Shown in pieces: positions 32,061 through 37,074 of a stretch of DNA of 37,074 bases. A program made the translations under genes and the position numbers. The first letter of the stretch is position 1; each line of letters begins with the position of its first letter. The stretch is from Brumimicrobium sp041655765 (GTDB lineage Bacteria; Bacteroidota; Bacteroidia; Flavobacteriales_D; Crocinitomicaceae): the NCBI GenBank assembly GCA_041655765.1, contig JBBAEU010000023.1, positions 1 to 37,074 of the forward strand, read 5' to 3'. The notes under the pieces are model-generated. The model was not told the DNA's origin and did no database searches. It was given only the letters and a program-made list of their open reading frames with translations.

Positions 32061-32342
32061 ATGGAAAATTTAACAACTGAACAAGCCTATAAATTAATTT
32101 ATGAGGTTGCAGCACATTGTGTTATTTACGTTACTTTAAATTATGACTATAACGAAAAAAGCGAAGTTGCTATTCTCGGTAACGCTACCATTTATAATTT
32201 TCTGGGTGGTGTAGTTGGCTCGCACTCTAATAATTGGCTTGCGAGCAAAGCAATTAATTTAATAAAAGAAAATGATAATATTTTTCGCATTTACAGTTCT
32301 GTTTTTAACTATGCAACTGGCATTTATAAAATTATCGACTAG
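32061..32342 (+). CDS. Hypothetical protein (93 aa)
   Basis: Unrecognised protein with an N-terminal helix (TTEQAYKLIYEVAAHCVIYV), a strand-rich middle (LNYDYNEKSEVAILGNATIYNFLGGVVGSHS) and a C-terminal KAINLIKENDNIFRIY part. It is not clearly membrane-bound. It carries the same 20-base leader as the preceding gene (32041-32060). A GC-rich hairpin (32354-32374) follows. Confidence 0.6.
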   Translation: MENLTTEQAYKLIYEVAAHCVIYVTLNYDYNEKSEVAILGNATIYNFLGGVVGSHSNNWLASKAINLIKENDNIFRIYSSVFNYATGIYKIID

Positions 32343-32353
32343 TATTTTTTTTC

Positions 32354-32374
32354 TGTGGGGGAGACACCCCCACA
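32354..32374 (+). promoter_or_regulatory. GC-rich hairpin before the J-domain gene
   Basis: Stem TGTGGGGG / CCCCCACA with AGACA loop, 23 bases before the next ATG. It has no T-run, so it is less a terminator than a leader or mRNA-processing hairpin. Confidence 0.55.
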
Positions 32375-32397
32375 TAATTAACTAAAAACTCAGTAAA

Positions 32398-32892
32398 ATG
32401 AAAAGCGTAAAAATTGACTACTTAAAAGAAGCGCAAAACCTTGAGCAGCTAAAGCAACTTTTTAAAAAATTAGCTTTTGAACTTCACCCCGACAGGGGGG
32501 GGGTTACTGCCGAAATGCAGAAATTGAATTTAGAATACGAATTTTTGCTAAAAACTGGCAAATTTGGCACAGCTGAAGAATTAGAATTTAATTTAATATT
32601 CCCAGAATTGATAAATAAATTACTGGATTTGGAAGGGTTAATAATTGAAATTATTGGGCAATGGCTATGGGTTTCAGGCGAAACTAAAAAGCACCGTAAA
32701 ACTTTAAAAAATCTTGGATTGTGGTACGCTTCGAAAAAACAAATGTGGTATTTTAGAAATGATGCAGATAAAAAAATATGGAACCGCTCTAAACCTATGG
32801 ATATTGATGCAATACGCTTTATTTATCAATCAAATATTGTTGATAAAAATACGTATAAAGCAAAAACCAAAACAACAAACGCAATTATTTAA
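32398..32892 (+). CDS. J-domain (DnaJ-like) plasmid protein
   Basis: Protein of 164 aa with a shortened N-terminal J domain: QLKQLFKKLAFELHPDRGG at about 17-35, with the HPD tripeptide at 30-32 that stimulates DnaK/Hsp70 ATPase, then EMQKLNLEYEFLL. The C-terminal part (about 75-164) is unrelated to DnaJ, with a strand-rich segment (GLIIEIIGQWLWVSG) and WYASKKQMWYFRND, similar in style to plasmid J-domain proteins of Bacteroidota. Such proteins may recruit host Hsp70 to plasmid replication or other complexes; the client is unknown. A run of nine G at 32495-32503 in codons 33-36 could slip and shift frame. Confidence 0.75.
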   Translation: MKSVKIDYLKEAQNLEQLKQLFKKLAFELHPDRGGVTAEMQKLNLEYEFLLKTGKFGTAEELEFNLIFPELINKLLDLEGLIIEIIGQWLWVSGETKKHRKTLKNLGLWYASKKQMWYFRNDADKKIWNRSKPMDIDAIRFIYQSNIVDKNTYKAKTKTTNAII

Positions 32893-32900
32893 CTAATTTT

Positions 32901-32937
32901 TTTGCACCGGTCCAGGTCCAATTTGGACAGGTGCAAA
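32901..32937 (+). terminator. Hairpin terminator after the J-domain gene
   Basis: Outer stem TTTGCACC / GGTGCAAA with inner TCCA / TGGA, then ATTTTTATTT. The A/T runs at the ends allow either direction. Confidence 0.65.
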
Positions 32938-32949
32938 TTTTTATTTACC

Positions 32950-32964
32950 GGGTGAGAAACACCC
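32950..32964 (+). promoter_or_regulatory. Small leader hairpin GGGTG-AGAAA-CACCC
   Basis: A 5-bp stem with AGAAA loop, like TAGGG-AGAAA-CCCTA at 34175-34189 and TGTGGGGG-AGACA at 32354. It lies in the leader of the 146-aa gene. Confidence 0.4.
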
Positions 32965-32973
32965 ACAAAAAAA

Positions 32974-33011
32974 GTATGCTAGGCTATTAAAAAACAAATA
33001 GCCTGGCACAC
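32974..33011 (+). repeat. Covarying variant of R1 hairpin B
   Basis: Arms GTATGCTAGGCTATT and AATAGCCTGGCACAC, 38 bases in total like hairpin B at 5269, 6988 and 27957. The inner A-T pair of those copies is T-A here (AGGCAATT becomes AGGCTATT, and AATTGCCT becomes AATAGCCT), so the stem is kept while the sequence changes. It lies 10 bases before the ATG at 33022. Confidence 0.8.
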
Positions 33012-33021
33012 ACCTACGCTT

Positions 33022-33462
33022 ATGAAAAAAACTAAATTGTTTCCGTATCAATTAAATTTGATACCAAGCGCAATTTTTGCGCAAATCGTTGCAAAAGTCG
33101 AAGAAACTGAAAACAAACATCTAAAGTTTGATAATTCAAGCAGGGCTTTTATGCCTTTATCCGTTGAATTTTTACAAGACGTTGTTTTGTTTGGTGAAAA
33201 AACGGCTAAAATCTTTTCATTTTCTCACTATTATAAACAAAACGGGGATTTAGTTCCAGACCCTGATATGACTTTTTTGTTTTTTTACTCCGAAAATCAG
33301 CCAATTGTTTTACCCTGTACTTTTCAAGATAATAGAATTTATCAAGAAGCCATTTTTATGGGCGATGCAAAAAAATGGCAGGTTAACGTTAAACTGGCTA
33401 AATCTTTAGCTAGCTTTTCAAATATTTGGCTGAAAAATATTAAAGAACAACAAGAATTGTAA
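33022..33462 (+). CDS. Hypothetical protein (146 aa), DUF6908-like
   Basis: Soluble protein with FMPLSVEFL at about 44-52 and FSFSHYYKQNGDLVPDPDMTFLFF at about 66-90. The HYxxQNGDxxxDPxM pattern matches what I recall of the plasmid/phage family DUF6908, whose function is unknown; this is from memory. The leader contains the R1-type hairpin at 32974-33011 rather than a normal spacer. The next gene is about 60 bases on, across a terminator-like hairpin at 33475-33496. Confidence 0.65.
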   Translation: MKKTKLFPYQLNLIPSAIFAQIVAKVEETENKHLKFDNSSRAFMPLSVEFLQDVVLFGEKTAKIFSFSHYYKQNGDLVPDPDMTFLFFYSENQPIVLPCTFQDNRIYQEAIFMGDAKKWQVNVKLAKSLASFSNIWLKNIKEQQEL

Positions 33463-33474
33463 TTTTTAATAAAT

Positions 33475-33501
33475 GGGTGAGTAATATTTCTCACCCTTTT
33501 T
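33475..33501 (+). terminator. Hairpin with T-run between two small genes
   Basis: Stem GGGTGAG / CTCACCC with 8-base loop, followed by TTTTT. It would end the 146-aa gene's transcript. Confidence 0.65.
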
Positions 33502-33521
33502 AAAACTAAAAACTTAGAAAA

Positions 33522-34088
33522 ATGGACACATCAAACGAAAATTTAAAAAAACTTGTTGCTAAATGGGGCAAAGTGGCAAACTTTTCAACCGAATTTTTGC
33601 AAATTGGAGCTATTACGACAGGTATGAATGGTTATCCGAAAGGCGATGATGACAAATTTATTTACGGTTTCGATGATTTTGAAGAGCTAGTAAGTTTTGC
33701 AGAATTTCATAAAATAGAAATTTGCCTTTTTAAAAAACGTGCTGGGTGGCGTTTTTGGGAAAATTTAGGCAAAAAATATGAGCCGTTAACGGTTTACGAT
33801 TATATGCAAAGTGCGGGCGATGACTGTTATAAAATTGACCTAGATAATGATATTATTAAAGAGCAATTACACGATTTAGCCGATAATTTTGATGGCGATT
33901 TCAGTATTTTAGAACTTTATATATCTGAAACTCTGCAAAAATTAGAGGCTGTTGAAGTTGCTGGCGAGGGTTTTACTGCTATTGTAAATGGTTGCGAAAT
34001 TAAAGCAATTGGAAATGAAATGCTAAGTTATAGTTCCGATGTTTGGACTTATCAATTAGGCGCATTATTTACTGAAATGGAATTTTAA
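33522..34088 (+). CDS. Hypothetical acidic protein (188 aa)
   Basis: Unrecognised acidic soluble protein, Asp/Glu-rich with long helices (KFIYGFDDFEELVSFAEFHKIE, LELYISETLQKLEAVEV) and no signal peptide or membrane span. Two features worth noting are DLDNDIIKEQLHDLADNFDGD (about 105-125) and the C-terminal VWTYQLGALFTEMEF. Strongly acidic small plasmid proteins sometimes mimic DNA (anti-restriction), but no known ArdA, ArdB or Ocr signature is visible. The ATG follows ACTTAGAAAA. A strong terminator closes the gene. Confidence 0.65.
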   Translation: MDTSNENLKKLVAKWGKVANFSTEFLQIGAITTGMNGYPKGDDDKFIYGFDDFEELVSFAEFHKIEICLFKKRAGWRFWENLGKKYEPLTVYDYMQSAGDDCYKIDLDNDIIKEQLHDLADNFDGDFSILELYISETLQKLEAVEVAGEGFTAIVNGCEIKAIGNEMLSYSSDVWTYQLGALFTEMEF

Positions 34089-34098
34089 TAAAAAAATC

Positions 34099-34134
34099 GT
34101 TTGCCCTGCAAAAACCGCAGGGCAAACGTTTTTA
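34099..34134 (+). terminator. Strong intrinsic terminator
   Basis: A 12-bp perfect stem CGTTTGCCCTGC / GCAGGGCAAACG with loop AAAAACC, then TTTTT. Confidence 0.85.
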
Positions 34135-34218
34135 AAAATAAAGGGCATTTTTAAAATTTTTTGAAACAATTCAATAGGGAGAAACCCTAATTTATTTACT
34201 CACAAAAAAACTTGTATT

Positions 34219-34494
34219 ATGGTAACAGAACAAATTACAAAAACTAAAAAAGGGCATAATCATTTTTTGTCTAACCCTAATTTATATCAAAAAACTTTAC
34301 TTTATAAGTATAGTTTTTCTGATGTTTGTTTGATTTTATCTTTTGAAGATTGTACACTTTTTTATGAAAATTGTACGCTTGATTGGAAAAAAAAATATAG
34401 CGGTGTTTTTTTACTAAAAATGGCTAATTTATATTACCCTTTTGCCGTACATCGCTTACAGTCTCTTTTTTGTTTTTTTTCACATAAAATTTAA
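34219..34494 (+). CDS. Hypothetical protein (91 aa), possible
   Basis: Unrecognised small protein. It has a Lys-rich N-terminus and an aromatic, Cys-containing middle (CLILSFEDCTLFYENCTLDW: two near-repeats of ED/EN-CTL) and a basic end. Leader ACTTGTATTATG matches neighbours, with the hairpin TAGGG-AGAAA-CCCTA (34175-34189) about 30 bases upstream. A terminator follows at 34514-34545. Coding is likely but not certain. Confidence 0.5.
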   Translation: MVTEQITKTKKGHNHFLSNPNLYQKTLLYKYSFSDVCLILSFEDCTLFYENCTLDWKKKYSGVFLLKMANLYYPFAVHRLQSLFCFFSHKI

Positions 34495-34513
34495 TGATTA
34501 ATTTTTAACAAAT

Positions 34514-34545
34514 TTTTTGCCCAAGCCTTAAAGCTTGGGCAAAAA
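34514..34545. terminator. Bidirectional terminator
   Basis: Stem TTTTTGCCCAAGC / GCTTGGGCAAAAA, 13 bp with a short loop. It lies just before the SLOG gene. Confidence 0.75.
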
Positions 34546-34561
34546 CTTAACTATTTATTTT

Positions 34562-34897
34562 ATGAAAATTGGCGTAATCGGTTCAAGGAATTTTGATAAT
34601 TACAAACTTTTAGCTGAAACCTTACAATCTTTTAATGTTTCGCTTATTATTTCAGGCGGTGCGGTCGGTGCTGATGCACTTGCGCTAAAATTTGCAATTA
34701 GTAATGTAATTCCATTTAAGGTTTTTAAACCTAATTATAAAAAGTATAATAGGATCGCCCCTTTGGTTCGTAACTCGGAAATTGTAAAGGAATCCGATTT
34801 TATACTTGCTTTTTGGGATAGCAAAAGTAAAGGTACTTTAGATACTATTTGTAAGGCTAAAAGAAGCGGTAAACCTTATCAAATTGTACTCTTTTAA
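34562..34897 (+). CDS. SLOG/YspA-like Rossmann-fold protein (DprA-related superfamily)
   Basis: Compact protein, 111 aa from the ATG at 34562 (an upstream in-frame start at 34535 would lie in the terminator hairpin). The N-terminal MKIGVIGSRNFDNY and the later IISGGAVGADALALKFA (about 35-51) are the nucleotide-binding loops of the SLOG superfamily (YspA/DUF2493-like), related to DprA and LOG. FILAFWDSKSKGTLDTI at about 80-96 is the last conserved part. These proteins bind or process nucleotides or nucleotide-derived signals, and many occur in mobile elements and conflict systems. The plasmid's ligand is unknown. Neighbours are small and give no clear pathway. Confidence 0.8.
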   Translation: MKIGVIGSRNFDNYKLLAETLQSFNVSLIISGGAVGADALALKFAISNVIPFKVFKPNYKKYNRIAPLVRNSEIVKESDFILAFWDSKSKGTLDTICKAKRSGKPYQIVLF

Positions 34898-34932
34898 GTT
34901 TTAACATAATTATTAATCTAAACTTTAATTAT

Positions 34933-35136
34933 ATGACTAAAATTAAGAAAACAATTCGTTTAGACCAGTTTATTTTTTCTGAACTCGAAAAGTTTTGCGA
35001 AAATGAAAATGTAAATTTTTCGCAAGCAGTTAATATGACCTTAGCGGCTTACTTCTCCCAACAAAATAATGATAGTACACCTTATCTTGCTTTAATGGCT
35101 ACATACTTAAATAAAAAAGTTGAAAACTCACTCTAA
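34933..35136 (+). CDS. Small ribbon-helix-helix-like protein (67 aa)
   Basis: Short protein with a ribbon-helix-helix look: a basic beta-strand KIKKTIRLDQFIFSELEKFCENENVNFSQAVNMTLAAYF (residues 3-41 in order: strand, helix, turn, helix). Such proteins repress their own operon or act as plasmid copy or partition regulators. The next gene starts 12 bases after the stop, so this may be a regulator-effector pair, as in toxin-antitoxin operons. The partner has no recognisable toxin motif, so the pair is noted without a function. Confidence 0.65.
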   Translation: MTKIKKTIRLDQFIFSELEKFCENENVNFSQAVNMTLAAYFSQQNNDSTPYLALMATYLNKKVENSL

Positions 35137-35148
35137 ACCCTTGACAAA

Positions 35149-35553
35149 ATGAAAAAAAACAAAAACACCAAACCTTCACTTTTTGTACCCACCAAAGAAG
35201 ATGCTCAAAGGGTAGCGGAAATTGTTGCGAAACAATTACCTGATACTAAAGTAGTATCTTCATCGGCATACCCCGAAATCAAAATGAGAGGTACAACTTT
35301 AAAAGAAAATGTTTACTTATATATTTTGGAATCTGATATATATACCGATGCTTTTAGTTTTTTTACTGATAACAGTAAATTATGGGATTCCTTTTTAATT
35401 GAAAAGGAATTTGATGTAAAACACGAAAATTTAATAACTGTTTGCTTGGTTACTTTTACGAGTACGCAAGATTTTGAAACTATTAAAAAGGCTATCGAAA
35501 AACATAATACTGATTTTTATATGATGGCCCAAACATTAAAACAAGTGTTTTAA
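35149..35553 (+). CDS. Hypothetical protein (134 aa), downstream of RHH-like gene
   Basis: Unrecognised soluble protein: basic N-terminus (KKNKNTKPS), a helix (KEDAQRVAEIVAKQLPDTK), then strands (TKVVSSSAYPEIKMRG, VYLYILESDIYTDAF) and a C-terminal helical end (YMMAQTLKQVF). It ends before a strong terminator (35587-35622). Probably co-transcribed with the RHH-like gene upstream. It could be the effector of a small regulated module; there is no direct evidence. Confidence 0.6.
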   Translation: MKKNKNTKPSLFVPTKEDAQRVAEIVAKQLPDTKVVSSSAYPEIKMRGTTLKENVYLYILESDIYTDAFSFFTDNSKLWDSFLIEKEFDVKHENLITVCLVTFTSTQDFETIKKAIEKHNTDFYMMAQTLKQVF

Positions 35554-35586
35554 TATTATGGCTTATCATCTTTAAGAGTAAATCTT

Positions 35587-35621
35587 AACCCTTGCAATTT
35601 ATTTGCAAGGGTTTTTTTTTG
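35587..35621 (+). terminator. Intrinsic terminator
   Basis: An 11-bp stem AACCCTTGCAA / TTGCAAGGGTT with 5-base loop and a T-run. Confidence 0.85.
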
Positions 35622-35627
35622 CTCAAA

Positions 35628-35668
35628 AAATTTACACCCAACACAAATTACGTGATGGGTGTAAATTT
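35628..35668. repeat. 13-bp inverted repeat
   Basis: AAATTTACACCCA (35628-35640) and TGGGTGTAAATTT (35656-35668) are exact reverse complements with a 15-base spacer. No T-run follows. It may be a regulator site. Confidence 0.65.
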
Positions 35669-35749
35669 GCAAAAATAAACGGTCGTTACTAATGTAACTC
35701 ATAAACATTTTTAATACGGTTAAATTTGCTTTGTATTTTATAAATAAAC

Positions 35750-35784
35750 TATATTTGTAACGTTATTTTTGTTAACGTTAAAGT
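35750..35784 (+). promoter_or_regulatory. Promoter with operator-like repeat
   Basis: TATATTTG (35750-35757) with TTTG 21 bases upstream (35725-35728) fits a full Bacteroidota promoter (-7 and -33). It is followed at once by TAACGTTATTTTTGTTAACGTTA, an inverted or direct TAACGTTA pair over the start site. The transcript would begin about 35764, giving a leader of about 170 bases before the ATG at 35931. Confidence 0.6.
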
Positions 35785-35930
35785 ATAAGAAACGGCTTGA
35801 CCAAATTAACACCAACTTTCAATTAATACCTGAACAAATTAAACAAACAATAACCACTGATTAAGCACGAAACCAAAACTGTTTTTTATACAGTGTTATG
35901 CGTTCGGCTTTTCGGACTAAATTTAAAACT

Positions 35931-36398
35931 ATGAGCAAATTTAAAATTTACAACCCTTACGAATTATCAAACAAAAACTATCATTTGACTACTTTTATGG
36001 ATAGTGAAAGTAAACGCAAAGATTCTTTTTCAAAATATCTTATTTTATGTGAGTTTTTAAAAGATTATGGAATTTACATATCAATGGCAACTCATATTTA
36101 TAACTTAAATAAAGAGAAAACCCCTACCCCCGTTTATTCTTGTTTCTTGGACAAAGAAATACCTGTTGAAAATATTGGAATTATAGAGCAAATGTATGGC
36201 TATGACAATTCACTTATTCAAATTAGACTTGACCAAAATGAAGAACGATGGTTTTCTTTTTGGTACAACACAAAAGATAAATCTTGTGAATTAGAAAAAT
36301 TAGTTTGGTCAAAAGTTGAATGGTCTAAAATGTATAATAGTTTTGAAGAAATGATGATGGATGTTAGAAGTAAAAAATCTATTGATGACCTTCTTTAG
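35931..36398 (+). CDS. Hypothetical protein (155 aa) in a cassette-like unit
   Basis: Unrecognised protein, 155 aa from the ATG at 35931 (MSKFKIYNPYELSN); a start at 35898 would translate the attC-like sequence ahead and is not used. It is hydrophilic, Tyr/Lys-rich, with ERWFSFWYNTKDKSCELEKLVW in the middle and a helical C-terminus. It is bounded by GTGTTATGCGTT (35894-35905) and the large hairpin (36400-36470), both like integron attC ends, so it has the form of a gene cassette. Confidence 0.6.
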   Translation: MSKFKIYNPYELSNKNYHLTTFMDSESKRKDSFSKYLILCEFLKDYGIYISMATHIYNLNKEKTPTPVYSCFLDKEIPVENIGIIEQMYGYDNSLIQIRLDQNEERWFSFWYNTKDKSCELEKLVWSKVEWSKMYNSFEEMMMDVRSKKSIDDLL

Positions 36399-36401
36399 CT
36401 G

Positions 36402-36467
36402 ACGCATAACGGTTGGGGGTGTATAATCGCCCCGTTCTTTGGGTGTTATACAACCCTTGTTAGCGTT
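36402..36467 (+). repeat. Integron attC-like hairpin between two genes
   Basis: CGCATAACGGTTGGGGGTGT at the left and TTATACAACCCTTGTTAGCG at the right pair as an imperfect long stem (CGC-TAAC / GTTAGCG at the ends and GTATAA / TTATAC inside), with a central loop. The ends fit the RYYYAAC / GTTRRRY form of attC sites. No integrase gene was found on the plasmid. Confidence 0.6.
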
Positions 36468-36494
36468 TAGTATGAGCGGATTGAAACTAAAATT

Positions 36495-37074
36495 ATGGAT
36501 AAAGTAAAACATAGCATTGAGTTAATTAAAAAGGCAGAAAAACTTGCCCTTACTTACAACGATTTTGGGTTTCATTTAGCCTTTTCGGGTGGTAAGGATA
36601 GCCAAGTTATCTACGAATTGGCTAAAATGGCGGGGGTAAAGTTTAAGGCATATTTTTATAAAACTTCCGTTGACCCAAGGGAACTGCTTTCGTTTATCCG
36701 TTCAAACTATCCAGACGTGGAATGGGTGCGCCCAAAAATGACAATGTACCAACTCATTTTCAAAAAAGGGATGCTCCCATTAAGGCAAGCGAGGTTTTGC
36801 TGTGAATACCTAAAAGAGCGCAATGGAGTTGATTCAGTTGTAATAACTGGAATAACAGCCGATGAAAGCGCAAAACGAGCCAAGCGAAAAGTACAAGAGC
36901 ATAGTTGCATTAAGGGGCAAGACAAAATCTTTTTGCACCCAATTTTAAACTGGACAAAAAGCGAAGTATTGCAGTTCCTAACCGAAAGAGGAATTGAAAA
37001 ATGTTCGCTTTACGAAATACAAGAGAGAATAGGTTGCGTTGGTTGCCCTATGTCGCCAAAAACTATGCGTAGAG
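36495..37074 (+). CDS. PAPS-reductase-like PP-loop protein (continues at window start)
   Basis: N-terminal 193 codons of a 255-aa protein completed at 1-246. The PP-loop SGGKDSQ at 31-37 identifies an ATP pyrophosphatase of the PAPS/adenylylsulfate reductase superfamily. It has four or five Cys in a pattern FCCEYLK (102-103), EKCSLYE (170) and GCVGCP (181, 184) that could bind an iron-sulfur cluster, as in related phage and island proteins. True PAPS reductase needs sulfate activation partners, which are absent. Relatives include the DndC enzyme of DNA phosphorothioation, but no dnd partners are seen either. A sulfur- or nucleotide-modifying role is possible, unproven. It follows the attC-like site and is cassette-like. 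Confidence 0.85.
   Translation, partial: MDKVKHSIELIKKAEKLALTYNDFGFHLAFSGGKDSQVIYELAKMAGVKFKAYFYKTSVDPRELLSFIRSNYPDVEWVRPKMTMYQLIFKKGMLPLRQARFCCEYLKERNGVDSVVITGITADESAKRAKRKVQEHSCIKGQDKIFLHPILNWTKSEVLQFLTERGIEKCSLYEIQERIGCVGCPMSPKTMRR

Noticed and set aside
34933..35553. Toxin-antitoxin pair
   Set aside because: A small RHH-like protein precedes an unknown protein, but no toxin fold or active-site motif can be seen; kept as a note only.
36495..37074. DNA phosphorothioation (dnd) system
   Set aside because: The PP-loop gene resembles DndC only at superfamily level, and no dndB, dndD, dndE or dndA-like gene is present.

Overview
The window is a low-GC circular conjugative plasmid, or plasmid-like element, from the phylum Bacteroidota. 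The first 58 bases repeat the last 58 with a single mismatch, and one reading frame runs across the join. The molecule is therefore most likely a closed circle of about 37,016 bp, linearised inside a PAPS-reductase-like gene. The lineage is inferred from the Bacteroides-type transfer genes (traE, F, G, I, J, K, M, N, O order), a BfmA/BtgA-like mobilization protein, recurrent TAnnTTTG promoter elements, A-rich leaders before ATG instead of Shine-Dalgarno sites, and a type IX secretion sorting domain. The last point suggests a free-living or gliding-type Bacteroidota host rather than a gut Bacteroides. Layout: (a) 1-5134 holds small unknown genes, a serine recombinase and topoisomerase III. (b) 5141-7720 is a replication module: a Rep_3-type initiator on the minus strand, three 32-bp iterons upstream of it, and dispersed repeats on both sides. 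(c) 7719-14502 is the mobilization block: a small conserved gene, a hairpin-rich candidate oriT, a BfmA-like protein, a 1307-aa relaxase with a phosphoribosyltransferase-like domain inserted before its HxH motif, and a VirD4-type coupling protein. (d) 14503-14621 looks like a small structured RNA gene. (e) 15058-27388 is one tightly packed operon: the mating-pair-formation genes, then a 1405-aa ten-repeat T9SS-type adhesin and a lipoprotein. (f) 27389-31140 is a second maintenance module: ParA with a tiny partner, a second probable replication initiator, and seven full plus one partial iteron-like repeats, mostly 32 bp apart. (g) 31140-37074 is an accessory region of short genes separated by hairpins, including a J-domain protein, a SLOG-fold protein, a probable ribbon-helix-helix protein and, after an integron attC-like hairpin, the PAPS-reductase-like gene. 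How the parts fit: the relaxase and BfmA-like protein would process oriT, the coupling protein would pass the DNA-protein complex to the TraE-TraO channel, and the adhesin and lipoprotein may hold mating cells together or act at the donor surface. Two Rep/iteron systems, ParA with its partner, the recombinase and topoisomerase III would cover copy number, segregation and resolution. Most notable are the relaxase-PRTase fusion, the adhesin in the tra operon, a dispersed three-hairpin repeat with a covarying stem, a perfect parS-like palindrome, a candidate sRNA upstream of the tra operon, and the two-replicon architecture. No antibiotic-resistance, CRISPR, tRNA or rRNA gene was seen.
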